DNA from: Scedosporium boydii
Taxonomy: Eukaryota > Ascomycota > Sordariomycetes > Microascales > Microascaceae
DNA length: 64,000 nt
NCBI GenBank assembly: GCA_002221725.1
Contig: NJFT01000016.1
Span: forward strand, 280,345-344,344
Direction of reading: 5' to 3'
A program made the translations under genes and the position numbers. The notes below the pieces were generated by a model that worked only from the letters and a program-made list of their open reading frames with translations, made no database searches and was not told the origin of the DNA. Position 1 is the stretch's first letter. Each line of letters begins with the position of its first letter. Shown here piece after piece: positions 38,829 through 49,363 of the stretch.

Positions 38829-40772
38829 CTAGTCATCGGCCTCCAGCTCATAGAACAACAAATACACCTCCCTCTCCATGTCTAAAACCTCACTCGTCCT
38901 CGCCTCACGACACTTCTCGTCGTTTATCCTCCACCACTTCTGGTTCTTCTTCTTGACCGTCTTGGGTTTCCGTGGGGCCGTGCCGCTTCCGTTGGCGCCG
39001 TTGCTGTTGTTATTGGATCCGCTCTTGACGGGCGAAATCTTCGATAGTGCCGATGCGGCCACGGAGCGTATGCTGCTCGAGTCCGATTTGTCCTTCTCTT
39101 TAACCGAGGCAGTGCTCTTCGAGGTTCCGTTTTGTATGGACGGGGGTGTCGTCGTAGAGGAGGCATACGAATAAGGGGAGGGATCGTCGAGCATGGAAGG
39201 GGCCGCTGAGGCTGAGCTCTCGCCCGATGAGTTGCCGTTGTTGTTGTTGTTGTTGTTGGGGAGTGGTAGGTCGGGGGTAGAGGCGGCAGGGCTAGCGCCG
39301 AGGGGTGTTCCGTCGGAGCCGACCCCTCTCCGTAGAGAGCCTACGCGGGGCGTCGCGGTGGGGGTGCCCGTCTTGCTGTAGACTCCGCCCATGAGGTGGG
39401 GGTTCGAGAAGGGACCGGCGGACATGGGCTGACGTCGGAAGGATTGGTAGTGACCGCTCTGGTGTCCGCCTTTGTGGGTTACGGTGGCGAGGAGGCGGTA
39501 GCGCTTCTGGTCGCGGAGACCTCCTAAGCGGAGATGCTCAGGGAAGGAGACCTTGGCCATGTTCTTCTGCGACGTGCGGTCGTAAATGGAGCGGGAGAGG
39601 TGCACGACAAGAACGCGCGGGAATCGGGTGATGCGGTGGGACCGCGCAATCGTGGACTTGGGAGTGTGGCGACTATCCGGCAAGGGTACGTCCTTGGGGG
39701 GATTCTCGGGGTCGTGTTCGATGGCGGCATCGAGTTTGTCGAGGGCCTCCTGCATCACGGCGCGGGGATCTTCGGAGGCGGGGGCGCCTGGGAGGGGAGG
39801 GGGCAGTTTGGACATGTCCGAGGCGAGGAGCTTGCGGGCGTAGAGGAGACGGCACTTGTCGCATTTGTAGTCGGGTATGTGCTCGGTTTTGAAGAGGCCG
39901 TCGAAGCAGGCGGCGAGAGTGGTGGAGGAGACTTGTGGTACGGAGAGGGTGAGCATGCAGAAAACTTCTTTGCGGGGTGTCGTCTTGAAGCCGCAGGTTT
40001 GGCACTGGGATTGGGCTTCCTTCTCGCCTTCCAACGGGAAATCGTGCTCCTCTTCCTCTTCCTCTCTTCCTTCGAAGTCTTGTTCCTCCTTGGTTTGTAG
40101 TGTCGGGTCACCTTTCTCCGACAGAGGGGTGGCGCCATTCTCGGTTCCGTTTTCTTGCCCCGCTGTTAACCTCCTCCTATTAATCTGCTCCTCTCTCTTG
40201 GCGTAGGCCCTCGCCCTCTTTCCAGCATTATACTCATCCTGTAACCTCTCGACAAGCAGCTGCAAAAACTCTTGCGCATCCTGCTGCTGCCGATTAATCG
40301 TCTGACCAAAGGCGCCCTCCAACACGGCGACGAAACCCCTGGGCGAAATGGCCTTCTTCCAAATGGACCTCTCGTTCAGCTTATCCAGGATATCCTTCAA
40401 CCCGGCCGTCACGGCGCCGCTCTGCAAACTTCGTATCTGCCATTCCTTCAGCTCCTTGCCGCCAAAATTGGAAGGAGTATCGGTCGAGCGCGTAGGTCGT
40501 ACAAGGCGCTCGTAGACGTCGACGTCGATGGCGCGGCGGTGGGTCTCGCGGATGAGGTACAGGCGCAACTCGCCGATGCCGGCGAGGGCTTGGAGAATCG
40601 AGTTGATGAAGCAGTCGTTTCCGATGTTTCGAAGACCAACAGCATGTGCGGAGCGGCGAGCACCATTCGGAGATTCGTCGATGAGGTAGGTGGGGCCGAA
40701 GACGTAGACGAGGGCGATGGCAGCGAGGCCGGCGCCCGCGGCGTAGGTTATTACGGAGCCGTTTTTCGCCAT
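38829..40772 (-). CDS. UBP16: Membrane-anchored ubiquitin-specific protease (Ubp16/USP30-like)
   Basis: This is a cysteine deubiquitinase predicted to sit on the mitochondrial outer membrane, as do yeast Ubp16 and animal USP30. A single exon encodes 647 residues from the ATG at 40772; the longer frame upstream begins with GTG and is not preferred. Residues 8-31 form one hydrophobic anchor (VITYAAGAGLAAIALVYVFG). The Cys box GLRNIGNDCFINSILQAL has the nucleophile at Cys54. A Cys-X2-Cys pair (CQTCGF) and a second (CDKC) form the zinc finger of the fingers subdomain. The His box GGHQSGHYQSF has the likely catalytic His441. A low-complexity insert near residues 515-605, with an Asn run and Ser-rich segments, separates the His box from the last catalytic-domain strands (WWRINDEKC and YLLFYELEADD). 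No intron is needed. Confidence 0.92.
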   Translation of the reverse strand: MAKNGSVITYAAGAGLAAIALVYVFGPTYLIDESPNGARRSAHAVGLRNIGNDCFINSILQALAGIGELRLYLIRETHRRAIDVDVYERLVRPTRSTDTPSNFGGKELKEWQIRSLQSGAVTAGLKDILDKLNERSIWKKAISPRGFVAVLEGAFGQTINRQQQDAQEFLQLLVERLQDEYNAGKRARAYAKREEQINRRRLTAGQENGTENGATPLSEKGDPTLQTKEEQDFEGREEEEEEHDFPLEGEKEAQSQCQTCGFKTTPRKEVFCMLTLSVPQVSSTTLAACFDGLFKTEHIPDYKCDKCRLLYARKLLASDMSKLPPPLPGAPASEDPRAVMQEALDKLDAAIEHDPENPPKDVPLPDSRHTPKSTIARSHRITRFPRVLVVHLSRSIYDRTSQKNMAKVSFPEHLRLGGLRDQKRYRLLATVTHKGGHQSGHYQSFRRQPMSAGPFSNPHLMGGVYSKTGTPTATPRVGSLRRGVGSDGTPLGASPAASTPDLPLPNNNNNNNGNSSGESSASAAPSMLDDPSPYSYASSTTTPPSIQNGTSKSTASVKEKDKSDSSSIRSVAASALSKISPVKSGSNNNSNGANGSGTAPRKPKTVKKKNQKWWRINDEKCREARTSEVLDMEREVYLLFYELEADD

Positions 40773-41637
40773 TGAGGGGGTGGGAGTAGACTTCGAGAGA
40801 TGGGAAGATGAGAGTATTGCGGCAATTTTTATGACTGGTGCCACAGAAGTGACCGGGTATTCGCGGATAGCGACCGTTTAGGGGTGACGGTGTGACACAG
40901 GGAGTCTCTCAGTAAGGCTTTTCTGTTCAAGCATGGGAAGAAGACGGGAGGATGGGCGCTAGTGTCGAGCAAGCACAGGTTCCCCAGAGGGAGGCGAAGG
41001 GGTGGCTCCGAAGAAGATCGCGGTACAGCGTAAGACAGAGTGGAAGGAAGCGGGAGGATTACACGACTGCCGGGAGGCTCGGATAGATCGGCTGCTGGAG
41101 CATGGCTAAGTAAATTGGGAATGGCAGATTATGGAGAGGATTTGGAGATGCGAGAGATACTAGATTCGATGAGGGGACGGGTTGCTACGGACGCAAATTC
41201 TTCATAGTAGGGGATCGCAAGAAAGTGAATATGGGGTTAGGTTGAGTGTTTGATGGTAAGATGGGCGAAGGTGAGCCAGGCTAAGAGTTCTAGTAAGGCG
41301 GAGGAGGAGAAAAAGATGGGGGTGGTGGATCGGGGTGGCAGATGAGAAAAGGGCCTTGTCCTTGTTCAGGAAGGTGAAGGTAATTGAAATTTCAATGGGT
41401 GGGGGGCTTTAAGAGGATTCTGGATAGACAGACACAGACATGAACATGGCGAGAGGATAATACAAGTGGTTTAGAACTGGGGAAGGGGAATCCAAATGGA
41501 TTCTGAGGCAAAGTACCCCAGATGTCCACCAGAATGGATTTGACCAAATCAGAGCAAGAGGCGGAGGATTGGTGAAAATGGGGGACCGAGAGGAAGGGAT
41601 TGAGTGGATGTGACAGTTGAGGTTTGACACCAGCCTG

Positions 41638-41656
41638 AAAAAAAAAAAAAAAAAAA
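41638..41656. repeat. Homopolymer A19
   Basis: A run of 19 A in gene-free sequence upstream of UBP16, on the plus strand. No terminal repeat or coding remnant lies beside it. Confidence 0.9.
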
Positions 41657-42003
41657 GGGTCCAGGATCCTCTGAAAGGGGAGCGAGGAAAAAAATTCGAA
41701 TAAAAAGGTAAAATAACTAAGAGGAAAAAAAAATTCATTCAAATAATAGTAATAGGGGGAGAAAAGAAAGTTGCCGCAACATTTGATCGGACTCTGCCTT
41801 CGTACAATGCAAGCAATCAAAAGAATGGCACAATTCTTCAATGCTCCTATTTGATGGAAGAAGTCTCTGGCCACTCAATTGTTGCTGAGCTGGGGATACC
41901 TTCCGAGGTGAACAATTCGAATCATGTTGGAAGAGACATTTGAGGGCTCCTTCCGATTCTCATCGAGGACACGGAATACATCCATCGATGCGAGGTACTA
42001 TTT

Positions 42004-42034
42004 CGTACTTCGTACATGCGTACATGCGTACATC
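42004..42034. repeat. Tandem CGTACATG units
   Basis: Two perfect CGTACATG units and a third truncated unit follow a related CGTACTT. The unit is nearly palindromic (GTAC core). Short, probably variable. Confidence 0.85.
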
Positions 42035-42323
42035 AGAGACATATGGAGTACATATCAAGGCAGACGTACCTCAGCAGACAATCGATGGCGACTGGAAGGT
42101 GTCACCGCCAGTCTCCTTCCTCCTCACTCGAGATGCTAGATCGCTGTTTCCCCCTCTTCCACCAGAACAGACAGCTTCGTCAGCTTCAGGACTTTGGAAA
42201 AAAGGCAAAGCCCTCCCGGTTTCCGATTCCGGCCAACCAATAGTAGCAGGAATATCCACCCCGATGGATTGCGGAGAAGGAATCATCGACCTGGTTGGCA
42301 GCTTGGAGAACTGGACTCCGGCA

Positions 42324-42345
42324 GGTCTAGATCTGGTCTAGATCT
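42324..42345. repeat. Perfect 11-bp tandem duplication
   Basis: GGTCTAGATCT occurs twice back to back, and each copy contains the palindromes TCTAGA and AGATCT. Likely a recent slippage duplication. Confidence 0.9.
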
Positions 42346-42364
42346 GACTGGGCATTCATCAGTG

Positions 42365-42394
42365 ATCCCCTCATCCCCTCATCCCTCATCCCCT
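42365..42394. repeat. Tandem ATCCCCTC minisatellite
   Basis: Four head-to-tail units of ATCCCCTC, the third lacking one C and the last shortened at its end. A simple slippage repeat in intergenic DNA. Confidence 0.9.
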
Positions 42395-43330
42395 AGTCTC
42401 GTGTCGTCCTGACTTGATGGCAGTCCTGAGTTTCCAGGTTGTTGCCGTTCTGAGCTCCCCGATCACATGAAGGAGAGAGACCCGAAACTCTGCATTGCCG
42501 ATATCGTGCGGAGAACGAGCCTCTTTGACCACAAGTCTTGGGGACCCAAATTTGCAATGCAGACGTCCCCTGATCCTCGCGACACCGTCAAACCAGTGCA
42601 TCAAGGAACCCGCGCCCGAATAAAGAGTATGTGATGACAGAGTGTGTGTGATAGAATGTACCGAGTTCATTGCCCTCCTGTTCTAAACAGGGCTAGATGT
42701 CAGATGAGATCGGAACATGGAGTCTGGTCTCCCTTGCCGCCCGCCCGCCCGTTACCATCCATCCTTGATCCCGCCCCAACCACATTTAGTCCTCTCTCAC
42801 AGCACACCACTCGCACACACCGATCTCCTTGCGGGCACATCCATGTCTTACTCCCTCGGTCGCTGGTCCAAAAAACTCATGTGCTTGTTCTGGTGGGTGG
42901 AGCGGATGCAACAGGTGGAACAGCGGGATGGCATGCGTCGTAGCATACAAAAGAGTGTAGCGCAAGTGCTCTAGCCGACAGCGACAGCGCAGCCAAGCAG
43001 CCCAAGACGGGTTAAGCCATTCTGGGATTGATTGAAATGCACGTCGACGATGCGATCGAACTATGACGGCATCGAAATTTCGCCTCTAAAATACAACACC
43101 ACTTTTAGCCCAATCGGATGAATTGTAGCGCCCTAACTGTGTATCCAGCGCCGTTTTTCCTTCTTGGATTCTTGGGGACTTGTTCCATTTCTGTTTCCAC
43201 TCTGCTCTGTCGTGTTGTTCTGTTTTGTTTGTAGTTGTGTACTTTCTGGTGATTTCGGCAGCAGGAAAGAACTTAAAGTTGCCCTTCCCTTTGCCATTAT
43301 TCTATCTTGTACTCACATTTTGTTGTACTT

Positions 43331-43358
43331 TGTAGATTGTAGATTGTAGATTGCAGAT
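43331..43358. repeat. Tandem 7-bp repeat TGTAGAT
   Basis: Three perfect TGTAGAT units and a fourth with one substitution (TGCAGAT). Lies about 460 bp upstream of the F-box-like gene. Confidence 0.9.
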
Positions 43359-43820
43359 TTATGGACTGGACTTTGACATTTGGAGCCTTCTCATCAGGCT
43401 TTAAAAGCCAAGATAACAGGAACTTCACCCCACCTGAAAAAACACTCCCTTCCACTCCACATTTTGATATTTCTCGCTTGTCGCATGCTCTTTCTTTTGC
43501 CAGCAAACTGTGCTCCGCCCATCTTTAAATATCAGAGCTATCGGGGATTGAGTGCCATGTCCTTTTCATGACGGACTCCTGAATGTCTGATTAATGTATT
43601 CATTGTCAGCTCCCACTTCTCCTTCTTCTTCTTGTCATGCTTCCCAGGTTCTTTGTATTCGAGCCAATCCATTATAGATGTCCACAGTCGGGAATCAAGC
43701 AGTGGTAACAGAAACGTTGAATCCTGGCCTCGCCTGCTAGCCATCTTTCCGACCTCCCCACAAGCTTCATCTCTCATCTCAATCCATTGGTGCTTCGACC
43801 TTAGCTATCTCCAAAAGATA

Positions 43821-44921
43821 ATGACAGTCCCAGAGACGATGCCGGTCGTGGCGCCCGCCGATGCTAAGAAAATGGGCTCTCCCCGCCTCCCCATGGAAAT
43901 CATCCTCCACATCATCGAGGCCATCGTTCCCGGCTCTCCCGATGCCCTCCTTCGTCGCGACGACCCGCGTTCGCGGCTTCTCCTCTCTTTTACCCTCGTC
44001 TGTCGGTCAACGTATCTTGTTGCCACTCGGCTCCTCCGTCGTCACAGCGCATCCGTCGAATCAAGTTCCCAACTCAGCCGGTTCCTTCTCACCCTTGACA
44101 GACCCACCTACAACCCTGACCCGGCCCTCTCATGGAAGAACATCACCTCTCTCTACCTCGCCCCCTTCGGCGACGTCCTCGACGACCCCGCCGTCGCCCG
44201 CCAAACCAGGGATCTCCTGCGGCACACAGCCGACACCCTTCGCCGCCTCGTCATCCACATGCCGTTTTCAACACTGCCGCGCGTTGATGACCACAACAAC
44301 GTCCGCCAGACCCTACGCGAGGGCTTCGAGAGCCTCCTGGACCTCGAGGAGTTCGTCTGCCTCTCCGACTATCCCGATCTCTCCACCTCCAGCGCCACCA
44401 CGGACATTTGGGCTCTGTGGCCCAAGCTGAAGCGCTTGATGCTCTTCCACGTGCCTTTGGCCGACCATTGGCTCTGGTGGAACATTGCCCACCTGCGCAA
44501 TCTCGAGTTTGTCTGGTTTATGGAACCCAAGCCCGGTATTTACGCGCCGCTACGGGTCAACGTCAAGGAGGTCTACTTTAACACCATGCCGCGCGATAGT
44601 CCTAATCTGAAGAAGAGGTTCACCGTTGCCGTTGCGGGGGGCTGGTACACCGAGGACATTTATCTCATGTCCAAGTGGGACGAGCTCGACCCGGATGAGT
44701 GCATGACCTTCCGGTTCTTTGGCCAGGGTTTGCCGGACGATGTTGGTACGATCCGGAGGAAGTGGCTTGCTAAGAATATTGAGAATGGGAGCTTGTGGGA
44801 CTTGGATGTCGTGTCCAGGTACATGGCCGGTGGGGTTAAACCTCATACCAGAGGACCTGGGGGTAAGGACCTTGGTGATTTGGTACTGCCGAGACTTTTT
44901 CCTGGCTGGCGATATCAGTGA
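43821..44921 (+). CDS. F-box-like protein, single exon
   Basis: This is a probable fungal F-box-like protein of 366 residues, encoded without introns. The N-terminus holds the F-box-type helix RLPMEIILHIIEAIVPGS, followed after a short insert by LLSFTLVCRSTYLVATRLL, the second half of the motif. This would bind Skp1 in an SCF ubiquitin ligase, on family knowledge. The rest is leucine- and tryptophan-rich (HLRNLEFVWFMEPKPG) without countable repeats and would be the substrate-recognition part. The ATG at 43821 was chosen over in-frame upstream codons because the sequence before it reads like a leader, and the F-box begins about 20 residues later. The substrate is unknown. Fungi carry many fast-evolving genes of this type, so precise orthology is unclear. 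The gene is convergent with the GMC oxidoreductase gene. Confidence 0.75.
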   Translation: MTVPETMPVVAPADAKKMGSPRLPMEIILHIIEAIVPGSPDALLRRDDPRSRLLLSFTLVCRSTYLVATRLLRRHSASVESSSQLSRFLLTLDRPTYNPDPALSWKNITSLYLAPFGDVLDDPAVARQTRDLLRHTADTLRRLVIHMPFSTLPRVDDHNNVRQTLREGFESLLDLEEFVCLSDYPDLSTSSATTDIWALWPKLKRLMLFHVPLADHWLWWNIAHLRNLEFVWFMEPKPGIYAPLRVNVKEVYFNTMPRDSPNLKKRFTVAVAGGWYTEDIYLMSKWDELDPDECMTFRFFGQGLPDDVGTIRRKWLAKNIENGSLWDLDVVSRYMAGGVKPHTRGPGGKDLGDLVLPRLFPGWRYQ

Positions 44922-45363
44922 TTAGTCCAAAGGAGGGGAAATGTTGCCATTCTTTGCCGTCTTTTTTTCTTCTCCTTTTCCTTTCTTTCGGGTTTTATAG
45001 GATTTTAATCTACATAGCGAAGGCGCTGTTAGACTGCGGAATAGCCTCAATGGGTGAGGGTCTCCTACACCTTGCACCGAGCAGAGGTTTAAGCGGCTGA
45101 CACTGGGGTTTTGCATTTCAATGGACATTCATACACTCGCTTCTGTTTACGTTCCAGGAATCCGGGGGGTTATATTCGGGTTTCCTGAAAGGAGTTTCTT
45201 TTTTCTTCTCTCCCTCTTCTTCTCTCCCGGTTGTTATCATTCGGGGCATGTATTTTAAAGGCATCCGTGTGTATATTTACAAAAGAACTTGGGCAGCGAA
45301 CAGACGAGACGCCTTGATATCCTCTCTTGTATATGGCTTTTCTTGTGGAGGAGATACGAGTAC
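44922..45363. other. Convergent 3' region, F-box-like / GMC genes
   Basis: A 442-bp stretch between facing genes with T-rich blocks. Contains both 3' ends and no coding signal. Confidence 0.6.
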
Positions 45364-47685
45364 TTACTCATCATGTTCAGGTCCCTCGTCGTCTCCAGGA
45401 GCCTCCTCGACTGGAGCCTCTTCCTCGACGGGCACTTCTTCGGATTCTTCCTCTTCAGGTGCCTCGGGTTCCTCCTCTACGGGCTCCTGCTCCTCTTCAC
45501 CCGCCTCTGGCTTTTCGGTTTTGTCATCTCCACCGTTGCGAGCCTTGATGAGATCAGCAGCCTAAAACGTCCAGTTAGCCCACGAAGCCTCTCTCACGCA
45601 ACATCCACACCTCTCTTCATCTTCAAGAAAACTCACCTTCTCAGCAAGCATATACACAGGCTGTTGCGTATTAGCACCGGGCAATAGCGGCATAATCGAC
45701 CCATCCACAACCCTCAACCTCTTAACGTTATGCACCAAAAGCTCCTCATCAACAACGCCGCCCTTCTCCTTAGGCTTCTTCGCCGCCGTCGCAATAGGAT
45801 GGAAATTTGTCGGAATTAACACCTCCCTAATCCACTCCCTCAACTCCTCACCCTCGACATCAATACCAGGCATCGTCTCCTCGGGCTCATACTCGGCGAA
45901 ATCTTCGCTAGCCATATACCTGCGCAGGAACCTAATGTTCTCAACCATGATGTCCAAGTCGACGGGGTTCGAGAGCGCCCGGTAGTCCACGATGGGCTCG
46001 TTCTCCGGATCGACCGGGTCAATGTTGATGGTGCCGTGGCTCACGACGTGCATGCTCATGACGATGCCTCCCGCGCCGCCGCTGAGGGGGTACCAGAGGA
46101 TGTTTGTGTTCTTACTGCGGAGGAGCTTCGCGTGCAGCTTTTGGAAGTCGGCGTACCCGTCAACCACCCAAGGGTGGCTATTCGGAGGCAGAAACTCGGC
46201 GGGATCCTGTGCCTCGTAGCGGGCGGCGATTTCTTCAAAGTCCTCCGTCACCGTGGGCAGGCCAACCCAAGCGCCGAGGTTGGGGGAGGAGTTGGTGCGC
46301 GGGTCGCCGTTGACGGTTACGTTAGGTGCCGGAGGAGCTCCGTTGGTCCAGCGGTACCCGACGCTTAGGTACGCGTGGTCCTGGAAGTTTTGGCCCACGC
46401 CGGGGATGTCGGCGAGGACTTCGATGCCGGCCTCTTCGAGGAGATCCTTGGGGCCGATGCCGCTCAGCTGGAGGATCTGGGGCGTGTGCACCGTGCCCGC
46501 CGATAGGATTACCTCCTTCCTCGCCTTGACGGTCTTGCTGACGGGTCGCTTCTCCTCTTGCTCCCCTTCCGCCTCTCCCTCCTCCGGCTCGGCGGCATCG
46601 GAATCACGCGGGAAGAACTCGACGCCCGTAGCGGTGAGGTCGTCGTCGAAGAGGATGCGACGCACTTTATGGCGGGTGATGACGGCGAGGTTGTCGCGCT
46701 CGTCGATTATGCCGTCGTAGTGGCCTGTGCGGGCGTACGAGCGCCAGTAGGTTTTGGGATCGAGGCTGGAGGGGAACCAGAAGAGGCCGTTGTTGCCGTT
46801 GGCGCCGTCGAGGGGGACGTCCATGTTGGGCATCTTGGTCATGGCGTTGTACATGGGGACTATTAGACCGGTTAGCGGGATGTGTATCAATGACATACGC
46901 CGGATGGTAGGAACTCACTGATGCTGGGGTTCTGGTACGTCGGGAAGGAGGCATAGATGTGGGTGTCTTCTTCCATGCCCCACGCATCGGGGTCCCAGGT
47001 GATGTTGAACGTCTTGGCTAGCTCCTCTTCTGGCGGCGTAAAATGCATGGCCTTTCGGAAGTAGGGGATGACTCCCTCCCAGTTCCAGGTAGAGTCGGGA
47101 CCGCCTAGCTCAGCCCAGCCGTCATATTCGCTCCTCGTTCCACGGACGGCAACCATGCCGTTGATGGCGGAACTTCCGCCGACGCAGCAGCCGATACGAA
47201 CGGCCTGGGTGCGGTTGTGCATGTCGGGTTGTTTGATGGAGGTGATGTTGTAGCGGGTTCCGGGGTCGTTGAAGTTGCGTCCGCCGCCGGCGCGAGTGAC
47301 CTCATCGGAGACTACAGGCATTGTTAGAGACCCAGTCATTTTCCTTTTCAGTTTGAAGAAAAATATCTTGAGGTAACGGTAAAGAAGTTCCTACTTACTG
47401 ACATGGCAGTACTCGATAACCAGAACGGTAGCTTTTCCGCGATTGTTAGCCTCGCACAAGACAATGCCCACCATCTGAAGAGAACTTACTCTTCCCATCG
47501 GCTGTAAGTCGATCGGCAACAGTCAACCCCGCCGTTCCAGCGCCGACGATGATGTAGTCATATTCTTCACCGACTTCGTCGGCTCTCTGGAGGATTTTGG
47601 CTCCGTGTAGCCCGTGGGGGCGGCTGGAGGCGAGGGGCAAGAGAGTCGTGAGGACGGCGGTGATTGCTAGGGCGGTGGCTCGCAT
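45364..47685 (-). CDS. Secreted GMC oxidoreductase with acidic tail
   Basis: This is an FAD-dependent glucose-methanol-choline family oxidoreductase, probably secreted and acting on an alcohol or aryl alcohol. Five exons (47685-47490, 47431-47399, 47311-46919, 46859-45637, 45561-45364) encode 680 residues. The second exon is only 33 nt. A signal peptide occupies residues 1-21. The FAD-binding motif VGAGTAGLTVADRL has its glycines at 48, 50 and 53. GGSSAINGM and the second GMC signature SAGTVHTPQILQLSGIG follow. The catalytic pair is His561 (NFHPIATAA) and Asn604 (PGANTQQPVY), an accepted His-Asn variant. Two features are odd: an acidic loop around EPEEGEAEGEQEEKRPVSK in the middle, and a last exon that adds about 55 residues of almost pure Glu, Pro, Asp and Val after the normal end (AADLIKA). 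The tail is certain if the 75-bp last intron is right. Confidence 0.92.
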
Positions 47686-49363
47686 GGTTCTTTTCCCTTT
47701 GCTTTTTCTTCTACTCTCTTTTCGGTTTTTAATCCCAAAATCGATGTGGAGAGGAGCTTCAAGAAACAACAAGGAACGGAACCCAGTTACTGAAGAAAAG
47801 GATGGGGAATGTACAAGTGCTGGGAGAAGACTCTCTCGTCTTTCCCACTTTCCGGCCGAAATGAAAAGCTGTCATTGTGGTCCCCACAATCGTCCGAGGC
47901 GGGCTTATACCCGTCCCTTTCACTATATCCTGAAAAGGGGAAAAATGAATTGTGGATGTGAAGATGCAATATGAGCGTTTTCCACAGCTGGGTGTTAGTG
48001 GGTGCCGCCTTGTCAAGGTTGGCTAATATAGCCGACGAATATAAAGTGGATGCGGGGAAATGGGGATATGTTTACGGCTGCTGGTTCAGGTACGAGGGGC
48101 TTGGGATGGATTGATTGGTATATCCGAGAAGGGCAATGGGGTGAAGAGGTGATTAAAGAAAAAGCAATACCGGGCATGGGGCCATGTAGAGAGGGTATCG
48201 TCCGGCCTCCCACGAAGGCTAGAGACGGCGAGGATATAGGAGTCCTGATGGTCCAATTGACCAGTCAGATGGATGATGCTAGCACTTTAACCATGGAAGA
48301 ATCTAAAAATACCCTGGGAGGAGTGGGAGGATCGATTGATCCATCTCCTGCGGAGAGGTAAGATCGCGGGATGGCCTCATCAAGAGATCATCGTGATCCA
48401 AGCATAAAAGCTCGCCGAGTTACCAAAGGAAGTCGTCTCTATACCGCGACGTTAGTGACTGCAAAGAATGCGAGCTTTCTCTAGAGCTCTCCACACATTC
48501 CCTTGACTCCCTCAAGACCCCTCTGAGAGCTGGCTGTCCCGATCCCAACCATGCTACTATGGCCACAACATGCATCCCTACGAGGAGGCTGCGACGACCC
48601 GTCTCTTCCTCGCGACAGAATCTCTATCATCGGCGGCGCAAGAACACCGAGGATGAAGGTTATCCAGGCTCATTTGAAAGCTGTTGAGATTCGAGACCCA
48701 TCACAAAGTCTGGGGCATAAAGAATCTCGCCCGGTTTTTCACTGACTCCGAGACCATCCTCTCCTTTGCGGCTATTCTGCAGGAGAGGAGTTCACGAGCC
48801 ATCAGTCACCCTACATGTGTTTACAAGACCTGGGTCTTGGGCATTCACAGAACCCCTAAACCAGGAAACTTGGGCCTCTCGCTGCAGAAGATCACCTCTA
48901 ACAAGCGTCGATTCCTGTTGTGTACACATAAGCTCTCTTTTTTCTTGTATAGATTAAACAGTTTTTGCCCAATCTCCCCTTCCAGGGCATAAAAAGGACT
49001 CTAAGATGCCATGCTCCTCTTCTATAATCGATACACACAAAAAGGTAAGAAAAAATCCGCCGAAATCCCTCCCTTTCTTTTTTTGCAACTTCAGAGTGGT
49101 GTGTTCCCATGGCCATGCGCCCGGCGACCCTCCCAGAATGTCAGGAAAATGAAAATGATAGACACCAAGAAAAAAAAAAAACCCCATAAAGCTCCTACAT
49201 GTATTGTACAAGTAATTGAAACAAGACGCTCCAACCACGCTTAGATAGTGGCTTTCCAACTCATCGTCCCCTTTCCCTTATTTCTTCTCGGCCGTTTGTA
49301 TGTGAAAAAGGCTCTATTGGCCTCTGGTCGTTAGGCATCAAGTGTGGTTGGACTTGGCTCTGT
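47686..49363. other. 1.7-kb intergenic region
   Basis: This holds the promoter of the GMC gene and the 3' region of TIM44. Several open frames overlap on both strands without motifs. A-rich blocks occur near 49.05 and 49.17 kb. I see no RNA gene. Confidence 0.5.

Larger units (their letters stand above)
40773..43820. other. 3-kb intergenic region with several short tandem repeats
   Basis: No frame shows a domain. The left end is the promoter and leader of UBP16. An A19 run (41638-41656) and further A-rich blocks follow. Four short tandem repeats lie between 42.0 and 43.4 kb and are listed separately. A TTAAATA element at 43525-43531 precedes the F-box-like gene by about 290 bp. A 43-codon frame at 42843-42974 has an odd Trp/Lys/Gln-rich sequence but no support. 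Confidence 0.5.

Noticed and set aside
40773..40844. Extended N-terminus for the Ubp16-like protein
   Set aside because: The longer frame starts with GTG. The ATG at 40772 directly precedes the membrane anchor and gives the family's usual layout.
42717..42974. 85-codon frame with a Trp/Lys-rich end as a small gene
   Set aside because: No domain, no exon partner, ordinary codon use, and it lies in a repeat-rich intergenic region. Chance is sufficient.
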